In this document: positions 8,310 to 17,711 of the stretch, piece by piece
Layout of the letters: the number at the start of each line of letters is the position of its first letter
Numbering within the stretch: the stretch's first letter is position 1
Assembly: GCF_040111675.1 (NCBI RefSeq)
Contig: NZ_CP157794.1
Span: forward strand, 3,679,501 to 3,743,500
DNA: 64,000 bases
Direction: 5' to 3'
DNA from: Salinarimonas sp.
Lineage (GTDB): Bacteria; Pseudomonadota; Alphaproteobacteria; Rhizobiales; Beijerinckiaceae
The notes under the pieces: model-generated
Told to the model about the DNA's origin: nothing
What the model saw: only the letters and a program-made list of their open reading frames with translations
Database searches by the model: none
Translations under genes and position numbers: made by a program

Positions 8310-9452
8310 ATGCGCATCGCCGTCCTCACGGAAACGGACGCCAACGAAGCCCGCGTCGCGGCGACGCCGGACACGGTGAAGAAGCTCGTGGGGCTCGGCG
8401 CGACGGTCGTCGTCCAGTCCGGCGCGGGCGCCGGCTCCGGCGTCACCGACGCGGATTACGAGGCCGCCGGCGCGACGATCGCGCCGGACGCCCCCGGCGC
8501 CGCCGGCGACGCCGACGTGGTGCTGCTCGTGCGCCGCCCCGAGGGCGAGCGCCTCGCCGCCATCAAGGAGGGCGCCGTCGTCGTCGCGACGATGGACCCC
8601 TACGGCAACGAGGCCGCCCTCCAGGCCATGGCCGAGCGCAAGCTCTCCGCCTTCGCCATGGAGCTGATGCCCCGCATCACCCGCGCGCAGGTGATGGACG
8701 TGCTCTCCTCCCAGGCGAACCTCGCCGGCTACCGCGCGGTGATCGACGCCTCCGCCGAGTACGGCCGCGCCTTCCCGATGATGATGACCGCGGCCGGCAC
8801 CGTGCCGGCGGCGCGCGTCTTCGTGATGGGCGCGGGCGTCGCGGGCCTCCAGGCCATCGCCACGGCCCGCCGCCTCGGCGCGGTCGTCACCGCGACCGAC
8901 GTGCGCCCGGCCGCCAAGGAGCAGGTCGAATCGCTCGGGGCGAAGTTCATCGCGGTGGAGGACGAGGAGTTCAAGCAGGCCGAGACGTCCGGCGGCTACG
9001 CCAAGGAGATGTCGGCGGGGTACAAGGCCAAGCAGGCCGAGCTCGTCGCCTCGCACATCGCCAAGCAGGACATCGTCATCACCACGGCGCTGATCCCGGG
9101 CCGGCCCGCGCCGACCCTCGTCACGGCGGCGATGGTCGAATCGATGAAGCCGGGCTCCGTCGTCGTCGATCTCGCGGTGGAGCGCGGCGGCAATTGCGAG
9201 CTCGCCAAGCCCGGCGAGGTCGTCGACCACGACGGCGTGAAGATCGTGGGGCACCTCAACGTCCCGGGCCGCCTCGCGGCCACCGCGTCGAGCCTCTACG
9301 CCAAGAACCTCCTCGCCTTCGTCGAGACGACGATGGTGGACAAGGAGAAGAAGGCGCTCGCCGTGAACTGGGACGACGAGCTCGTCAAGGCCACGCTGCT
9401 GACGAAGGACGGCGCCGTCGTCCATCCGAACTTCCAGCCGAAGGCCGCCTGA
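8310..9452 (+). CDS. pntAA: NAD(P) transhydrogenase subunit alpha, part 1 (NAD-binding)
   Basis: Soluble domain I of the proton-translocating transhydrogenase, which uses the proton gradient to reduce NADP+ with NADH. The 380-residue product has the alanine dehydrogenase/PNT N-terminal domain (MRIAVLTETDANEARVA) and the NAD-binding Rossmann domain with VMGAGVAGLQAIATARRLGA (about 170-190). The start at 8310 has a purine-rich GGGGGAGAGG just upstream; an in-frame TTG at 8295 would add five residues. It is the first gene of a three-gene pnt operon in the split form usual for alphaproteobacteria. Confidence 0.96.
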   Translation: MRIAVLTETDANEARVAATPDTVKKLVGLGATVVVQSGAGAGSGVTDADYEAAGATIAPDAPGAAGDADVVLLVRRPEGERLAAIKEGAVVVATMDPYGNEAALQAMAERKLSAFAMELMPRITRAQVMDVLSSQANLAGYRAVIDASAEYGRAFPMMMTAAGTVPAARVFVMGAGVAGLQAIATARRLGAVVTATDVRPAAKEQVESLGAKFIAVEDEEFKQAETSGGYAKEMSAGYKAKQAELVASHIAKQDIVITTALIPGRPAPTLVTAAMVESMKPGSVVVDLAVERGGNCELAKPGEVVDHDGVKIVGHLNVPGRLAATASSLYAKNLLAFVETTMVDKEKKALAVNWDDELVKATLLTKDGAVVHPNFQPKAA

Positions 9453-9485
9453 CGGCGCGCGCACGACAACGAACGGGGAAGGCTG

Positions 9486-9941
9486 ATGGCTACTCTCACA
9501 CCCGAGCAGGCTCTCGAGCGCGCGCAGGCCGCGGCCGAGGCCGCCCGCGAGGCCGCCGAGGCGGCGCAGTCCTACGCGGACATGATCGCCTCCGACGCGG
9601 TGGCGACGGGCGTCGCCGCCGCGACCGGCGGGGCGGTGGACCCCACCGTGTTCCGCTTCGCGATCTTCGTGCTGGCCATCTTCGTCGGCTACTACGTCGT
9701 CTGGTCGGTGACGCCGGCGCTGCATACGCCGCTGATGTCGGTGACGAACGCGATCTCCTCGGTGATCGTGGTGGGCGCGCTCCTCGCGGTGGGCGTCCAG
9801 GTGGCGGACGTCGCGACCTCCGGCGCGGCCTGGGGGGCGACGGTGCTCGGCTTCATCGCCCTCGTGCTCGCCTCGGTGAACATCTTCGGCGGCTTCCTCG
9901 TCACGGCGCGGATGCTCGCCATGTACAAGAAGAAGGGCTGA
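9486..9941 (+). CDS. pntAB: NAD(P) transhydrogenase subunit alpha, part 2 (membrane)
   Basis: Membrane domain II of the transhydrogenase carried as a separate 151-residue chain. An Ala/Glu-rich amphipathic N-terminus (1-50) leads into several transmembrane helices, including [20 protein letters not shown], and the conserved loop [17 protein letters not shown], which contributes to the proton channel. The C-terminal helix ends in [11 protein letters not shown]. It starts 33 bases after pntAA behind a GGGGAAGG site, and pntB follows 4 bases after its stop, so a single transcript is very likely. Confidence 0.95.
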   Translation: MATLTPEQALERAQAAAEAAREAAEAAQSYADMIASDAVATGVAAATGGAVDPTVFRFAIFVLAIFVGYYVVWSVTPALHTPLMSVTNAISSVIVVGALLAVGVQVADVATSGAAWGATVLGFIALVLASVNIFGGFLVTARMLAMYKKKG

Positions 9942-9945
9942 GGCG

Positions 9946-11340
9946 ATGGGCGACAATCTCGCGAACCTGCTCTACCTCGTCTCGGGCGTGCTCTTCATCC
10001 TGGCGCTGCGGGGGCTCTCGCACCCGACGACGTCGCGCCAGGGCAACATGTACGGCATGGTCGGCATGGCCATCGCCGTGGTCACGACGCTGGTCTACGC
10101 CCCGCCGGCGATCGGCGGCTGGCTGCTCGTCATCGTCGGCATCGCCATCGGCGGCGGCATCGGCGCGCTGATCGCGCGGCGCGTGCCGATGACGGCGATG
10201 CCGCAGCTCGTCGCGGGCTTCCACTCGCTCGTCGGCCTCGCGGCGGTGCTCGTCGCCGCCGCGGCGCTCTTCGCGCCGCAGGCCTTCGCCATCGGCGCGC
10301 CCGGCGCCATCAAGGCCGCGAGCCTGTTCGAGATGGCGCTCGGCGCCGCCATCGGCGCGATCACCTTCACCGGCTCGATCATCGCCTTCCTCAAGCTCGA
10401 CGGGCGCATGTCCGGCAAGCCGATCATGCTGCCCTCGCGGCACGTGATCAACATCGCGCTCGGCGCCGGCGCCGTGATCCTGATCGGGCTCTTCATGGGC
10501 ACCGAATCGGCGCTGGCCTTCTGGCTGCTGGTCGCGATCGCGCTGGCGCTCGGCGTGCTGCTGATCATCCCGATCGGCGGCGCGGACATGCCGGTCGTCG
10601 TCTCGATGCTCAACTCCTATTCGGGCTGGGCGGCCGCGGGCATCGGCTTCACGCTGGGCAACCTCGCGCTGATCATCACCGGCGCGCTCGTCGGCTCGTC
10701 CGGCGCGATCCTGTCCTACATCATGTGCAAGGGCATGAACCGGTCCTTCATCTCCGTCATCCTCGGCGGCTTCGGCGGCGAGACCGCCGGCGGCGCCGCG
10801 GGCGAGGCGGAGACGCGGCCGGTGAAGCAGGGCTCGGCCGAGGACGCGGCCTTCATCATGAAGAACGCCTCCAAGGTCATCATCGTGCCGGGCTACGGCA
10901 TGGCGGTGGCCCAGGCGCAGCACACGCTGCGCGAGATGGCGGACCTCCTGAAGGCCGAGGGCGTCGAGGTGAAGTACGCGATCCACCCGGTCGCGGGCCG
11001 CATGCCGGGCCACATGAACGTGCTGCTCGCCGAGGCGCAGGTGCCCTACGACGAGGTCTTCGAGCTCGAGGACATCAACGGCGAGTTCGCGCAGGCGGAC
11101 GTCGCCTTCGTCATCGGCGCCAACGACGTCACCAACCCCTCGGCGAAGACCGACAAGACCTCGCCGATCTACGGCATGCCGATCCTCGACGTGGAGAAGG
11201 CGGGCACGGTTCTGTTCCTCAAGCGCGGCATGGGCTCGGGCTATGCCGGCGTCGAGAACGAGCTGTTCTTCCGCGACAACACGATGATGCTCTTCGGCGA
11301 CGCCAAGAAGATGGTCGACGAGATCGTCAAGTCGATGTGA
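9946..11340 (+). CDS. pntB: NAD(P) transhydrogenase subunit beta
   Basis: 464-residue subunit with the rest of the membrane domain (about nine helices in residues 1-270) followed by the NADP-binding domain III. Diagnostic stretches are the membrane loop PVVVSMLNSYSGWAAAGIGF and the nucleotide-binding VPGYGMAVAQAQHTLREMA, HPVAGRMPGHMNVLLAEA and GANDVTNPSAKTDKTSPIYG. The length matches the family. With PntAA and PntAB it forms the inner-membrane enzyme that supplies NADPH, which would support peroxide defence and biosynthesis. Confidence 0.97.
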   Translation: MGDNLANLLYLVSGVLFILALRGLSHPTTSRQGNMYGMVGMAIAVVTTLVYAPPAIGGWLLVIVGIAIGGGIGALIARRVPMTAMPQLVAGFHSLVGLAAVLVAAAALFAPQAFAIGAPGAIKAASLFEMALGAAIGAITFTGSIIAFLKLDGRMSGKPIMLPSRHVINIALGAGAVILIGLFMGTESALAFWLLVAIALALGVLLIIPIGGADMPVVVSMLNSYSGWAAAGIGFTLGNLALIITGALVGSSGAILSYIMCKGMNRSFISVILGGFGGETAGGAAGEAETRPVKQGSAEDAAFIMKNASKVIIVPGYGMAVAQAQHTLREMADLLKAEGVEVKYAIHPVAGRMPGHMNVLLAEAQVPYDEVFELEDINGEFAQADVAFVIGANDVTNPSAKTDKTSPIYGMPILDVEKAGTVLFLKRGMGSGYAGVENELFFRDNTMMLFGDAKKMVDEIVKSM

Positions 11341-11370
11341 CCCGGGGCGGGCGGGGGCGGAGAGCGGATC

Positions 11371-12213
11371 ATGCTCCAGCGGCTCGTGCGCGCCCTCGTC
11401 CTCGCCGGCGGCGTCTACGTCGCCTTCGTGGGCGTGCTCTACGTGACGCAGCGCGGGCTGCAATACCCCGCGCCGCAAGGCGTCGCCACCGCCGCCGAGG
11501 CGGGGCTCGCCGGCTTCACGGACGTCACCCTCGAGACGGAGGATGGCGAGCGGCTCACCGCCTATTTCCGCGCGCCGGAGCCCGGCCGGGCGCTCGTCGT
11601 CTACTTCCACGGCAATGCGGGCTCGATCAGCCAGCGGGCGCCCCGCGCGGCGGCGCTGGCCGAGGGCGGGCGCGGCGTGCTCATCACCTCCTATCGCGGC
11701 TATTCCGGCTCGACCGGCTCCCCGACCGAGGAGGGCCTGATCGCCGACGCCCGCGCGGCCTACGCCTTCGCGCGGGGGCACGCGCCGGCGGAGCGCGTCG
11801 TGCTCTACGGCGAATCGCTCGGCACCGGCGTCGCCGTGGCGCTCGCGGCGGAGGCGGAGGTCGGCGCGGCGGTGCTCGACGCGCCCTTCAGCTCGGCGGC
11901 CGACGTCGCGCGCGTGCGCTATCCCTTCGTGCCGGTCGGCTTCCTCATGCACGACCAGTTCGATTCCGCCGCCCGCATCCGCGCGGTGGAGGAGCCGGTG
12001 CTTCTGATGCACGGGACCGCCGATCCGATCACCCCGTTCGACCAGGGCCGGGCGCTCTACGAGGTGGCCTCCGAGCCCAAGCGCTTCGTCGCCTTCGACG
12101 GCGAGGGCCACACCCGCCTCCTCGAGAACGGCGGCCTCGCCGAGGTGCAGGCGCTGATCGACGCGGTCGAGGAAGGCCGGGCGGCGGAGCACCTGACGAG
12201 CGACGGGCGATGA
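11371..12213 (+). CDS. Alpha/beta hydrolase, ABHD13/YfhR-like, membrane anchored
   Basis: 280 residues. The N-terminal hydrophobic segment (about 4-24) is a probable anchor or uncleaved signal. The catalytic domain shows VVYFHGNAGSISQRAP (oxyanion region), a YRGYSGSTGSPTEEG segment typical of the ABHD13/YfhR/BEM46 group, the nucleophile elbow LYGESLGTGVAVALA, and a C-terminal LMHGTADPITPFDQG with the catalytic Asp, then GEGHTRLLENGG with the His. The substrate is unknown. It starts 30 bases after pntB with a GGAGAG site, so read-through from the pnt operon is possible. Confidence 0.87.
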   Translation: MLQRLVRALVLAGGVYVAFVGVLYVTQRGLQYPAPQGVATAAEAGLAGFTDVTLETEDGERLTAYFRAPEPGRALVVYFHGNAGSISQRAPRAAALAEGGRGVLITSYRGYSGSTGSPTEEGLIADARAAYAFARGHAPAERVVLYGESLGTGVAVALAAEAEVGAAVLDAPFSSAADVARVRYPFVPVGFLMHDQFDSAARIRAVEEPVLLMHGTADPITPFDQGRALYEVASEPKRFVAFDGEGHTRLLENGGLAEVQALIDAVEEGRAAEHLTSDGR

Positions 12214-12361
12214 GCGCATCCCGGTTCTTTGCGTGCGAGCTGCGCCGCGCAGAGGTTCTCACCTCTCCCTCGGGACTCGTCGATTCACCAATCGTCCCCC
12301 GCCGTTCGCGGATGGGAAGAGGGGCCGTCGGGATGGGGTCGACGAGCGCGCCGAACCTTCT

Positions 12362-12555
12362 CCTTCCCTGTAGGGGAAGGTGGCTCGGCGAAGCCGAGAC
12401 GGATGGGGCGCGCGGCACGCGCGTTCGGCGAAGCCGAAATGGACGGTCGAGACTGACGCTACCGGGAGCTTCCGCTTCGCGGAACGCGTCGCTTCCGCGC
12501 CGCGCCCCATCCGTCACGCCGCTTCGCGGCGCGACACCTTCCCCTACAGGGAAGG
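12362..12555. repeat. Dispersed inverted-repeat element, family 2, full copy
   Basis: A 194-bp element. The ends CCTTCCCTGTAGGGGAAGG (12362-12380) and CCTTCCCCTACAGGGAAGG (12537-12555) are each hairpins. Together with their inner neighbours (a GCGAAGC-type hairpin and GACGGATGGGGCGCG) they form inverted arms of about 50 bp. The centre holds further GAAGC/GCTTC hairpins. It fills most of the 12214-12658 gap. The left 150 bases of the gap contain a looser similar pattern (CACCTCTCCCT...GATGGGAAGAGGG), possibly a decayed copy. I see no gene there. Confidence 0.75.
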
Positions 12556-12658
12556 AAGAACGCCGCATCGCTCACGCTCGTTCGGATTCGGAGAGGTGTG
12601 CATCGACTGCCCGCAACGGGGAGGAGAACGCCCGCGCGCCTGCCGTCGAGGCGGCGCC

Positions 12659-13138
12659 ATGACCCTCGCCATCCGCACCGCGGGCCCCGCCGACCGCGAG
12701 ACCTGCATCGGGCTCATCGACGCGCTCAACGCCTACGAGGCGACCCTCGTCGACGACCGGTTGACGACGCGCGCCGCCGCGGAGGCGGCCTATGCGGCGG
12801 CGGTGGATCGGGTGGTGCGCACCAAGGGCCGCATCCTCCTCGCGGAGGAGGACGGGATCGTCGTCGGCCTCCTCGTCTTCGTCTTCGACGAGGAGCATCC
12901 CTATGTTCGCGAAGACGTGCGCCGCTACGGCCAGATCGCCGACCTGATCGTCGTCGAGGAGGCCCGCGGGCGCGGCGTCGGGCGGGCGCTGATCGCGGCG
13001 GCGGAGGATTGCGTCCGGGAGGCGGGGCTCAAGCGCCTCGCGGTGGGAGCGCTGTCGGCGAATGCGGGCGCGCGGGCGGCCTATCGCCAGGCGGGGTTCG
13101 GCGACTACCTGCAGATCCTGGTGAAGGAGGTCGGGTGA
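12659..13138 (+). CDS. GNAT family N-acetyltransferase
   Basis: A 159-residue single-domain GNAT enzyme that would transfer an acetyl group from acetyl-CoA to an amine. Motif A is well formed: ADLIVVEEARGRGVGRALIA (about 98-117) with the R-G-R-G-V-G pyrophosphate loop. It is followed by LSANAGARAAYRQAGF, the motif B region that closes the fold. The N-terminal IRTAGPADRETCIGLI is the usual first strand and helix. The acceptor cannot be told from sequence. The ATG at 12659 opens the domain precisely; upstream frame extends into repeat DNA and is not coding. Confidence 0.88.
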   Translation: MTLAIRTAGPADRETCIGLIDALNAYEATLVDDRLTTRAAAEAAYAAAVDRVVRTKGRILLAEEDGIVVGLLVFVFDEEHPYVREDVRRYGQIADLIVVEEARGRGVGRALIAAAEDCVREAGLKRLAVGALSANAGARAAYRQAGFGDYLQILVKEVG

Positions 13139-13163
13139 AGATCCGACATCAGCGCATGAACCC

Positions 13164-13362
13164 CGTCATCCCGGACGGCGAAGCCGATCCGGGACCATGA
13201 CCGCCGACGCCGATGTCGCGACCTTCAGGTCGCATCGCGAGCTCCGTGCGAAAGCGGCCGCGAAAGTCGCCGCATCGAGGGTGGAGGGACGCGGCGTATA
13301 CGCCGCTCGGGACACGACGGCGGTTCTGGGTCCCGGGTCGCCGTTCGGCGCCCGGGATGACG
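13164..13362. repeat. Dispersed inverted-repeat element, family 1, copy C
   Basis: 199 bp, from CGTCATCCCGGACGGCGAAG to CGCCCGGGATGACG, with inner CGATCCGGGACC and GTTCTGGGTCCCGGG. It sits between the convergent GNAT and DUF2332 genes. Compared with copies B and D its middle is unrelated, so only the ends are conserved. Confidence 0.75.
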
Positions 13363-13392
13363 CCCATGCGTCACCGTCGAAACATCCGAGCC

Positions 13393-14448
13393 TCAGCCCC
13401 ACTCCACCCACCGCCCGTGGAAATCGGCGCGGCCGAGGGCGCGCGTCCCGCCGCCGGGCCAGGTCGTGAGCGTCAGCGCGGCGCTGCCCGTGCGGTCGTC
13501 GGCTTCCATCGAGACGCGGGCGAGCGGGACCTCGGGCGTGGCGCGGGCGCCGGCGGCGGCGAGGGCGGCCTCGATCCGCGCCTTGGTCGCGTCGGGGAGA
13601 TATTGCCAGACGATGGTGTGGGCCAGCACGGTGACGCGGCCCGCCACGGGACGCCGGGCCAGCGCCGCCTCGACCCAGTCGGCCGCATCCGCCTTCTCGA
13701 CGCGCCAGGGCGCGATCGCCGCCGCCTCGAGCGCGGCGGCGGTGGTGGCGAGCCGGTCCTGCTGGTCGGCCCAGACATAGGCGAGGAGCCGCGCGCGATC
13801 CTCCGCGCGGCCGGGGTCGAGGGGGTTGCGGTCGCAGCCGGCGCGATGGGCGACGACGAGCGGGGTCTGCGGATCGGGCGGCGCACCGCGCCAGTCGCAG
13901 CGGATCGTCACCGCGACGTCCGGGGCGCCCGGCCGCTCGGCGACGCCCAGCGCGTAGGCGAAGCGGTCGAGGGAGAGATTGAGGCCCGCGCTCGCCCCGA
14001 TCTCGAGGAGGTCGATCGGCAGCCCCGTCTCGGTGGAGAGGATCGCCAGCGCGCCCAGCAGCGCGCCCGAACGCTTCGGCTCGTTGGTCTGCGGCGGGGA
14101 GGAGAGCCAGTCCGTCAGGCGCGCGTCGTGATCGGCGAGCGCGGCCTCGATCGCCGCCCAAAGCGTCTCGACGTCGGCCTCGACCGGCGGATAGGCCGCG
14201 CGCAGGCCGGGCGCGTCGCCGGAGCGGGCGAGCGCGTGCAGCGCGCCGCAGGCCCGCAGCGCAAGCGCGTCGTCCCCGGCGCGATCCGTCGGCCAGCCGG
14301 CGATGCGGCGGGCGAAGGCGCTCTCCGTCGGCGCGAGACGCGCGGCGAGAAGCGCGCAGAGCGCGGCGGTGAAGGGCGAGCCGAGCCCCCGGCAGGACTC
14401 GGCCTGCCGATGGAAGGCGGCGTGGATCGGCTCGGGAAGCGCGGTCAC
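13393..14448 (-). CDS. DUF2332 domain-containing protein
   Basis: A 351-residue cytoplasmic protein of family DUF2332, function unknown. A methyltransferase-like glycine-rich motif, LLEIGASAGLNLSLDRF, near residue 140 suggests a Rossmann-type fold. Other conserved-looking stretches are CDWRGAPPDPQTPLVVAHRA and a C-terminal LTTWPGGGTRALGRADFHG. The start is GTG at 14448, whose last two bases and the next A form the TGA stop of the TPR gene upstream (GTGA overlap), so the two are translationally coupled. That coupling fixes the start well. Confidence 0.82.
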   Translation of the reverse strand: MTALPEPIHAAFHRQAESCRGLGSPFTAALCALLAARLAPTESAFARRIAGWPTDRAGDDALALRACGALHALARSGDAPGLRAAYPPVEADVETLWAAIEAALADHDARLTDWLSSPPQTNEPKRSGALLGALAILSTETGLPIDLLEIGASAGLNLSLDRFAYALGVAERPGAPDVAVTIRCDWRGAPPDPQTPLVVAHRAGCDRNPLDPGRAEDRARLLAYVWADQQDRLATTAAALEAAAIAPWRVEKADAADWVEAALARRPVAGRVTVLAHTIVWQYLPDATKARIEAALAAAGARATPEVPLARVSMEADDRTGSAALTLTTWPGGGTRALGRADFHGRWVEWG

Positions 14449-15314
14449 GCGCGCACGCGCCCGGCGCCTTCGCGGGCGATGGCGTTGGACGAATCGATCG
14501 ACAGGGCGCGGCGGTAGCTCTCGCGCGCCTCGTCCAGCTGCCCGGAGCGCTCCAGCGCCACGCCGCGCCAGGCCCAGGCGTCGGCGTTCTGGGAATTGAC
14601 GTTGAGCGAGGCGTTCAGGTCCTCGATCGCCTTCTCGTAATCGCCGAGCGCGACGAGGCTCTGGCCGCGGCCGTGATAGGGCGCGGCGACGTAGGGGTTG
14701 CGGTCGATCGCGGCGTCGAAGTCGAGCACCGCCTCGCGATGCTGGCCGAGCCGCTGGTAGACCAGGCCGCGGGCGTGATGCGCCTCGGCCGATTCCGGGT
14801 TCACCCGCAGCGCCTCGTCCAAGTCCGCGAGGGCGGCGGTGGTGTTGCCGCGGGCACGCAGCAGATTGGCGCGGCCGATCCGGGCCGGCGCGTAGTTCGG
14901 ATTCGCGGCCAGCGCCCGGGTGAAATCGGACAGCGCCTCGTCGTCGCGGCCGGTCTGGCGCAGGGCGAGCGCGCGGTTGGTGTAGGCCGGCGCGTTCTGC
15001 GGATCGAGCTCGATGGCGCGGCCGAAATCCGCGAGCGCCTCGCGGAAGTCGCCGGCGCGCGCATAGGCGGCGCCGCGGGTGTTGTAGGCGTTCGGGTCGT
15101 CCGGATTGTTGCGGATCACCTCGGTGAGGGAGGCGATGTTGGTTCCCGTCACCGCGCTGTCCTGGCGCTCGAGCACCGCGACCTGCTGGGCCGGGCCGCG
15201 GCTCGCGACGGTCTCGCATCCGGCGAGGGCGAGGCCGGCGAGGAGAAGCACGCCGAGGCGGGCGCCGCGCGGGTCGACGGAGATCGTCCGGCTGGACGTC
15301 GCGATCGAGTTCAT
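14445..15314 (-). CDS. Tetratricopeptide-repeat lipoprotein
   Basis: 289 residues. The N-terminal hydrophobic run ends in the lipobox LAGLALAGCE, so the mature protein should be a lipid-anchored periplasmic or outer-membrane protein. From about residue 60 to the end there are six to seven TPR units of 34 residues with clear A-x-x-F/L-x-x-A-I-x-x-P patterns, for example FGRAIELDPQNAPAYTNRA. Such proteins scaffold complexes; the partner is unknown. The ATG at 15314 is favoured over 15323 because GAGG lies 9 bases upstream. It overlaps the following DUF2332 gene by four bases. Confidence 0.87.
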   Translation of the reverse strand: MNSIATSSRTISVDPRGARLGVLLLAGLALAGCETVASRGPAQQVAVLERQDSAVTGTNIASLTEVIRNNPDDPNAYNTRGAAYARAGDFREALADFGRAIELDPQNAPAYTNRALALRQTGRDDEALSDFTRALAANPNYAPARIGRANLLRARGNTTAALADLDEALRVNPESAEAHHARGLVYQRLGQHREAVLDFDAAIDRNPYVAAPYHGRGQSLVALGDYEKAIEDLNASLNVNSQNADAWAWRGVALERSGQLDEARESYRRALSIDSSNAIAREGAGRVRA

Positions 15315-15474
15315 GCCTCTCATCCTCGTTCTCTCCCCCCGCGCGGTCGCGCGAAAAACAAATCAGCGCCCCGCCGGTGGCCGTGGGGCGCCGATCTCGT
15401 GACGGCCGAATTCGGCGATTTCAGGCCCGCGGCGGCGCGAGCCCGAGATCGGCGTTCGTCTCAGCGGCTCTCGC

Positions 15475-15702
15475 TCAGCGCGCCTTGCCCTTCGAGGGCA
15501 GCAGGCCCTCGCGCTGCATCCGCTTGCGGATGAGCTTGCGGGCGCGGCGGACGGCCTCGGCCTTCTCGCGCGCCTTCTTCTCGGAGGGCTTCTCGTAATG
15601 GCCGCGCAGCTTCATCTCGCGGAAGATGCCCTCGCGCTGCATCTTCTTCTTGAGGGCGCGGAGAGCCTGATCGACGTTGTTGTCACGAACGAGAACCTGC
15701 AC
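15475..15702 (-). CDS. rpsU: 30S ribosomal protein bS21
   Basis: 75-residue basic ribosomal protein that contacts the 16S rRNA 3' end during initiation. It begins [20 protein letters not shown] and carries [20 protein letters not shown], the alphaproteobacterial bS21 pattern. The start codon is GTG at 15702, with AAGGAA eight bases upstream. The gene is monocistronic and faces the same way as the TPR gene, which lies 160 bases downstream. Confidence 0.96.
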   Translation of the reverse strand: MQVLVRDNNVDQALRALKKKMQREGIFREMKLRGHYEKPSEKKAREKAEAVRRARKLIRKRMQREGLLPSKGKAR

Positions 15703-15858
15703 GCGTCGTGTTCCTTCAGCTGAGGTGTGCTCTGGCGAATCGGGGTACGGTTACCTGTACGGCGAACGCCAGCGTCGCGCGGCGGCGCGGCTCGACCGTG
15801 ATTTCGTGCGCATAGCAGAAACGGTTTTGCCTGTCGAGAGCGCTCGCGCGGCGCGATC

Positions 15859-15887
15859 GGGGGCGGCTCCACGGCCGCGAGCCGCCC
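15859..15887 (-). terminator. Hairpin behind the amine oxidase gene
   Basis: Perfect 10-bp stem GGGGCGGCTC/GAGCCGCCCC with a 9-base loop, ending 12 bases past the amine oxidase stop codon. No U-run follows on the minus strand, so it may be a stability or Rho-assisted structure rather than a classic intrinsic terminator. Confidence 0.5.
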
Positions 15888-15899
15888 CGGCGCCCGGCG

Positions 15900-17711
15900 T
15901 CAGCGCGCGCCCGCCATGTGCTTCGCCATCAGCCCGAGCGTCCACCAGACGGAGCGCACCGAGCCCTCCTGCCAGCCGGTCCAGTAGCTGACGTAGTCGC
16001 CGGCGAGATAGACGCGCTCCATGCGGTCGATCGGCCGGATCAGCCGGGCGTAGGCGTCGGGGCGCGAGCCCGGCATGTCGTAGGTCCCGATGCCCATCTG
16101 GTAGGGCTGGTTCTGCCAGGCGATGGAAAGGCCGTTCTGCGAATAGACGTTCTCGGTGAAGCCCGGGTGCAGGGCCTCGCCGCCCATCAGCGCCTGGCTC
16201 GTGCGCTCCTCCTGGGAGAGCCCGGCCCAGACGGTGGCGTTCTTCTGGTCCTCGGGAATGTCGGAGGGCGGGAAGGGCGTCTCGTAGTCCGTCGCCGCCG
16301 TGTAGACGAAGCCCTCGGCGTCCACCGCGTTGACGTCGTGGATGTAGCCGCCGGTGAGCATCCCGGTCGGGCCGTTGTAGCCCTCGCTCGGGTACCAGAT
16401 CTGCTCGATCAGATGCGTGGTCCAGCTGATGCCGCCGAAGATCTGGACGTCCTGGGCCTCCCAGAAGCGGGTGCGGCCCTGCCAGCCGTACTTGCCGCCG
16501 TTCATGTAGAGCACCGATTTCAGCGCCGCGACCGCGTCGTCCTCGACCACGCCCTCGATCGCCATGGCCGCGGTGATCGCCGGCTGGGCGGTGCAGATCA
16601 CGTAGTCGAAGGGCTCGGTCGTGATCGGGCCGTCGGGCGTGTCGACGCTCAGGACGACGCGCCCGTCGGGGTCGTAGCTCATGCCGGTGACCTCGTTCGA
16701 CAGGCGCACCAGGTCGCGCAGCGGCGCGCCGTCGATCGTCTGGGCGAGGAAGGCCTGCCAGATCATGTCCATGCCGCCCACCGGCTGGAGCAGCGAGGTC
16801 TGCCACTCGTAGGCGTCCTGGTTGAGCATGCCGGGCCACAGGCCCTCGGCCTGGAGCAGGTCCTCCATGGCGATGGGCGGGCGCAATTCGCCGCTGTTCG
16901 TGCCCGCGCCCGGATTGACGACGTAGCCCGCGCGGTCGGTGACGGTGAAGGCGCCCGAGGCGTCGAGATCGCCGTATTCGGCGAGGAAGCGGCGGAACAG
17001 CTCCAAGCTCCGCGCCGACGCGTTCGGGTCGGCGATCGGCAGCGCCTGCTCGGAGAGCGCGGCGAGCATCTCGCCGAGATAGCCCTGCATGTTGTACTGG
17101 AACTGGCGGATCTGGATCGGCGCGCCGCCGTTGAAGCCCTCCGCCTGCATGCGGTTCGCCTCGGAGACGAAGATGTAGGGCTCCATCTCCACGCCGAGGA
17201 GCCGGCAGTAATGCAGGATCCCGGTATGGTGCGTCGGGATGCGCCCGGGCCCGAGATTGAGCCAGAGCGGGAAGTAGCCGTTGCCTTGGCGCACGACCTG
17301 GATATCGACCGGCTGCGGCCCGACGCCCGCGCCCTTCACCTCGCCCGGCACGGTGTCGACATAGGACGCCTCGGTGACGAAGGGGTTGGTGTCCAGGAAC
17401 CAGGACTTGTAGCCCTCGTCGGAGGGCCGCACCGTGAGGCTGCGCCCGCCATAGCGGTCGTCGCCCTCGTAGATGGTGACGTCGTAGCCCGCCCTGGCGA
17501 GCTCGTAGGCCGCGGTGAGCCCGGCGACGCCGGCCCCGACGATGCCCACCCGCCGGCCGTCGCCGGGCGGCAGGGTCGGCAGCTCCTGCGCCACCGCGCG
17601 CGGGATGCGGAAGAGGCCGCTCGAGACGAGCGGATGATAGGCGGCCGCCAGAAGGCCGGCGCCGCCGAGGCCTTGCAGGAAGCGACGCCGGGACAGGCTC
17701 CATTCGCGCAT
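15900..17711 (-). CDS. Tat-exported flavin amine oxidase (monoamine oxidase family)
   Basis: 603 residues. The N-terminus has a clear twin-arginine motif, [17 protein letters not shown], so a folded FAD enzyme would be exported to the periplasm. The dinucleotide-binding site [19 protein letters not shown] is at about 54-72, with the acidic residue and arginines in [13 protein letters not shown]. The C-terminal FAD-binding end reads [19 protein letters not shown]. The family oxidatively deaminates amines or amino acids; the substrate is unknown. The start at 17711 has a GGGGGA site seven bases upstream. It follows ggpS by 149 bases on the same strand, so it may be in the same transcript, but no functional link is known to me. 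Confidence 0.87.
   Translation of the reverse strand: MREWSLSRRRFLQGLGGAGLLAAAYHPLVSSGLFRIPRAVAQELPTLPPGDGRRVGIVGAGVAGLTAAYELARAGYDVTIYEGDDRYGGRSLTVRPSDEGYKSWFLDTNPFVTEASYVDTVPGEVKGAGVGPQPVDIQVVRQGNGYFPLWLNLGPGRIPTHHTGILHYCRLLGVEMEPYIFVSEANRMQAEGFNGGAPIQIRQFQYNMQGYLGEMLAALSEQALPIADPNASARSLELFRRFLAEYGDLDASGAFTVTDRAGYVVNPGAGTNSGELRPPIAMEDLLQAEGLWPGMLNQDAYEWQTSLLQPVGGMDMIWQAFLAQTIDGAPLRDLVRLSNEVTGMSYDPDGRVVLSVDTPDGPITTEPFDYVICTAQPAITAAMAIEGVVEDDAVAALKSVLYMNGGKYGWQGRTRFWEAQDVQIFGGISWTTHLIEQIWYPSEGYNGPTGMLTGGYIHDVNAVDAEGFVYTAATDYETPFPPSDIPEDQKNATVWAGLSQEERTSQALMGGEALHPGFTENVYSQNGLSIAWQNQPYQMGIGTYDMPGSRPDAYARLIRPIDRMERVYLAGDYVSYWTGWQEGSVRSVWWTLGLMAKHMAGAR

Noticed and set aside
11543..11740. Small alternative frame inside the alpha/beta hydrolase gene
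   Set aside because: Ser/Arg-rich shadow frame; the hydrolase frame carries all catalytic motifs.
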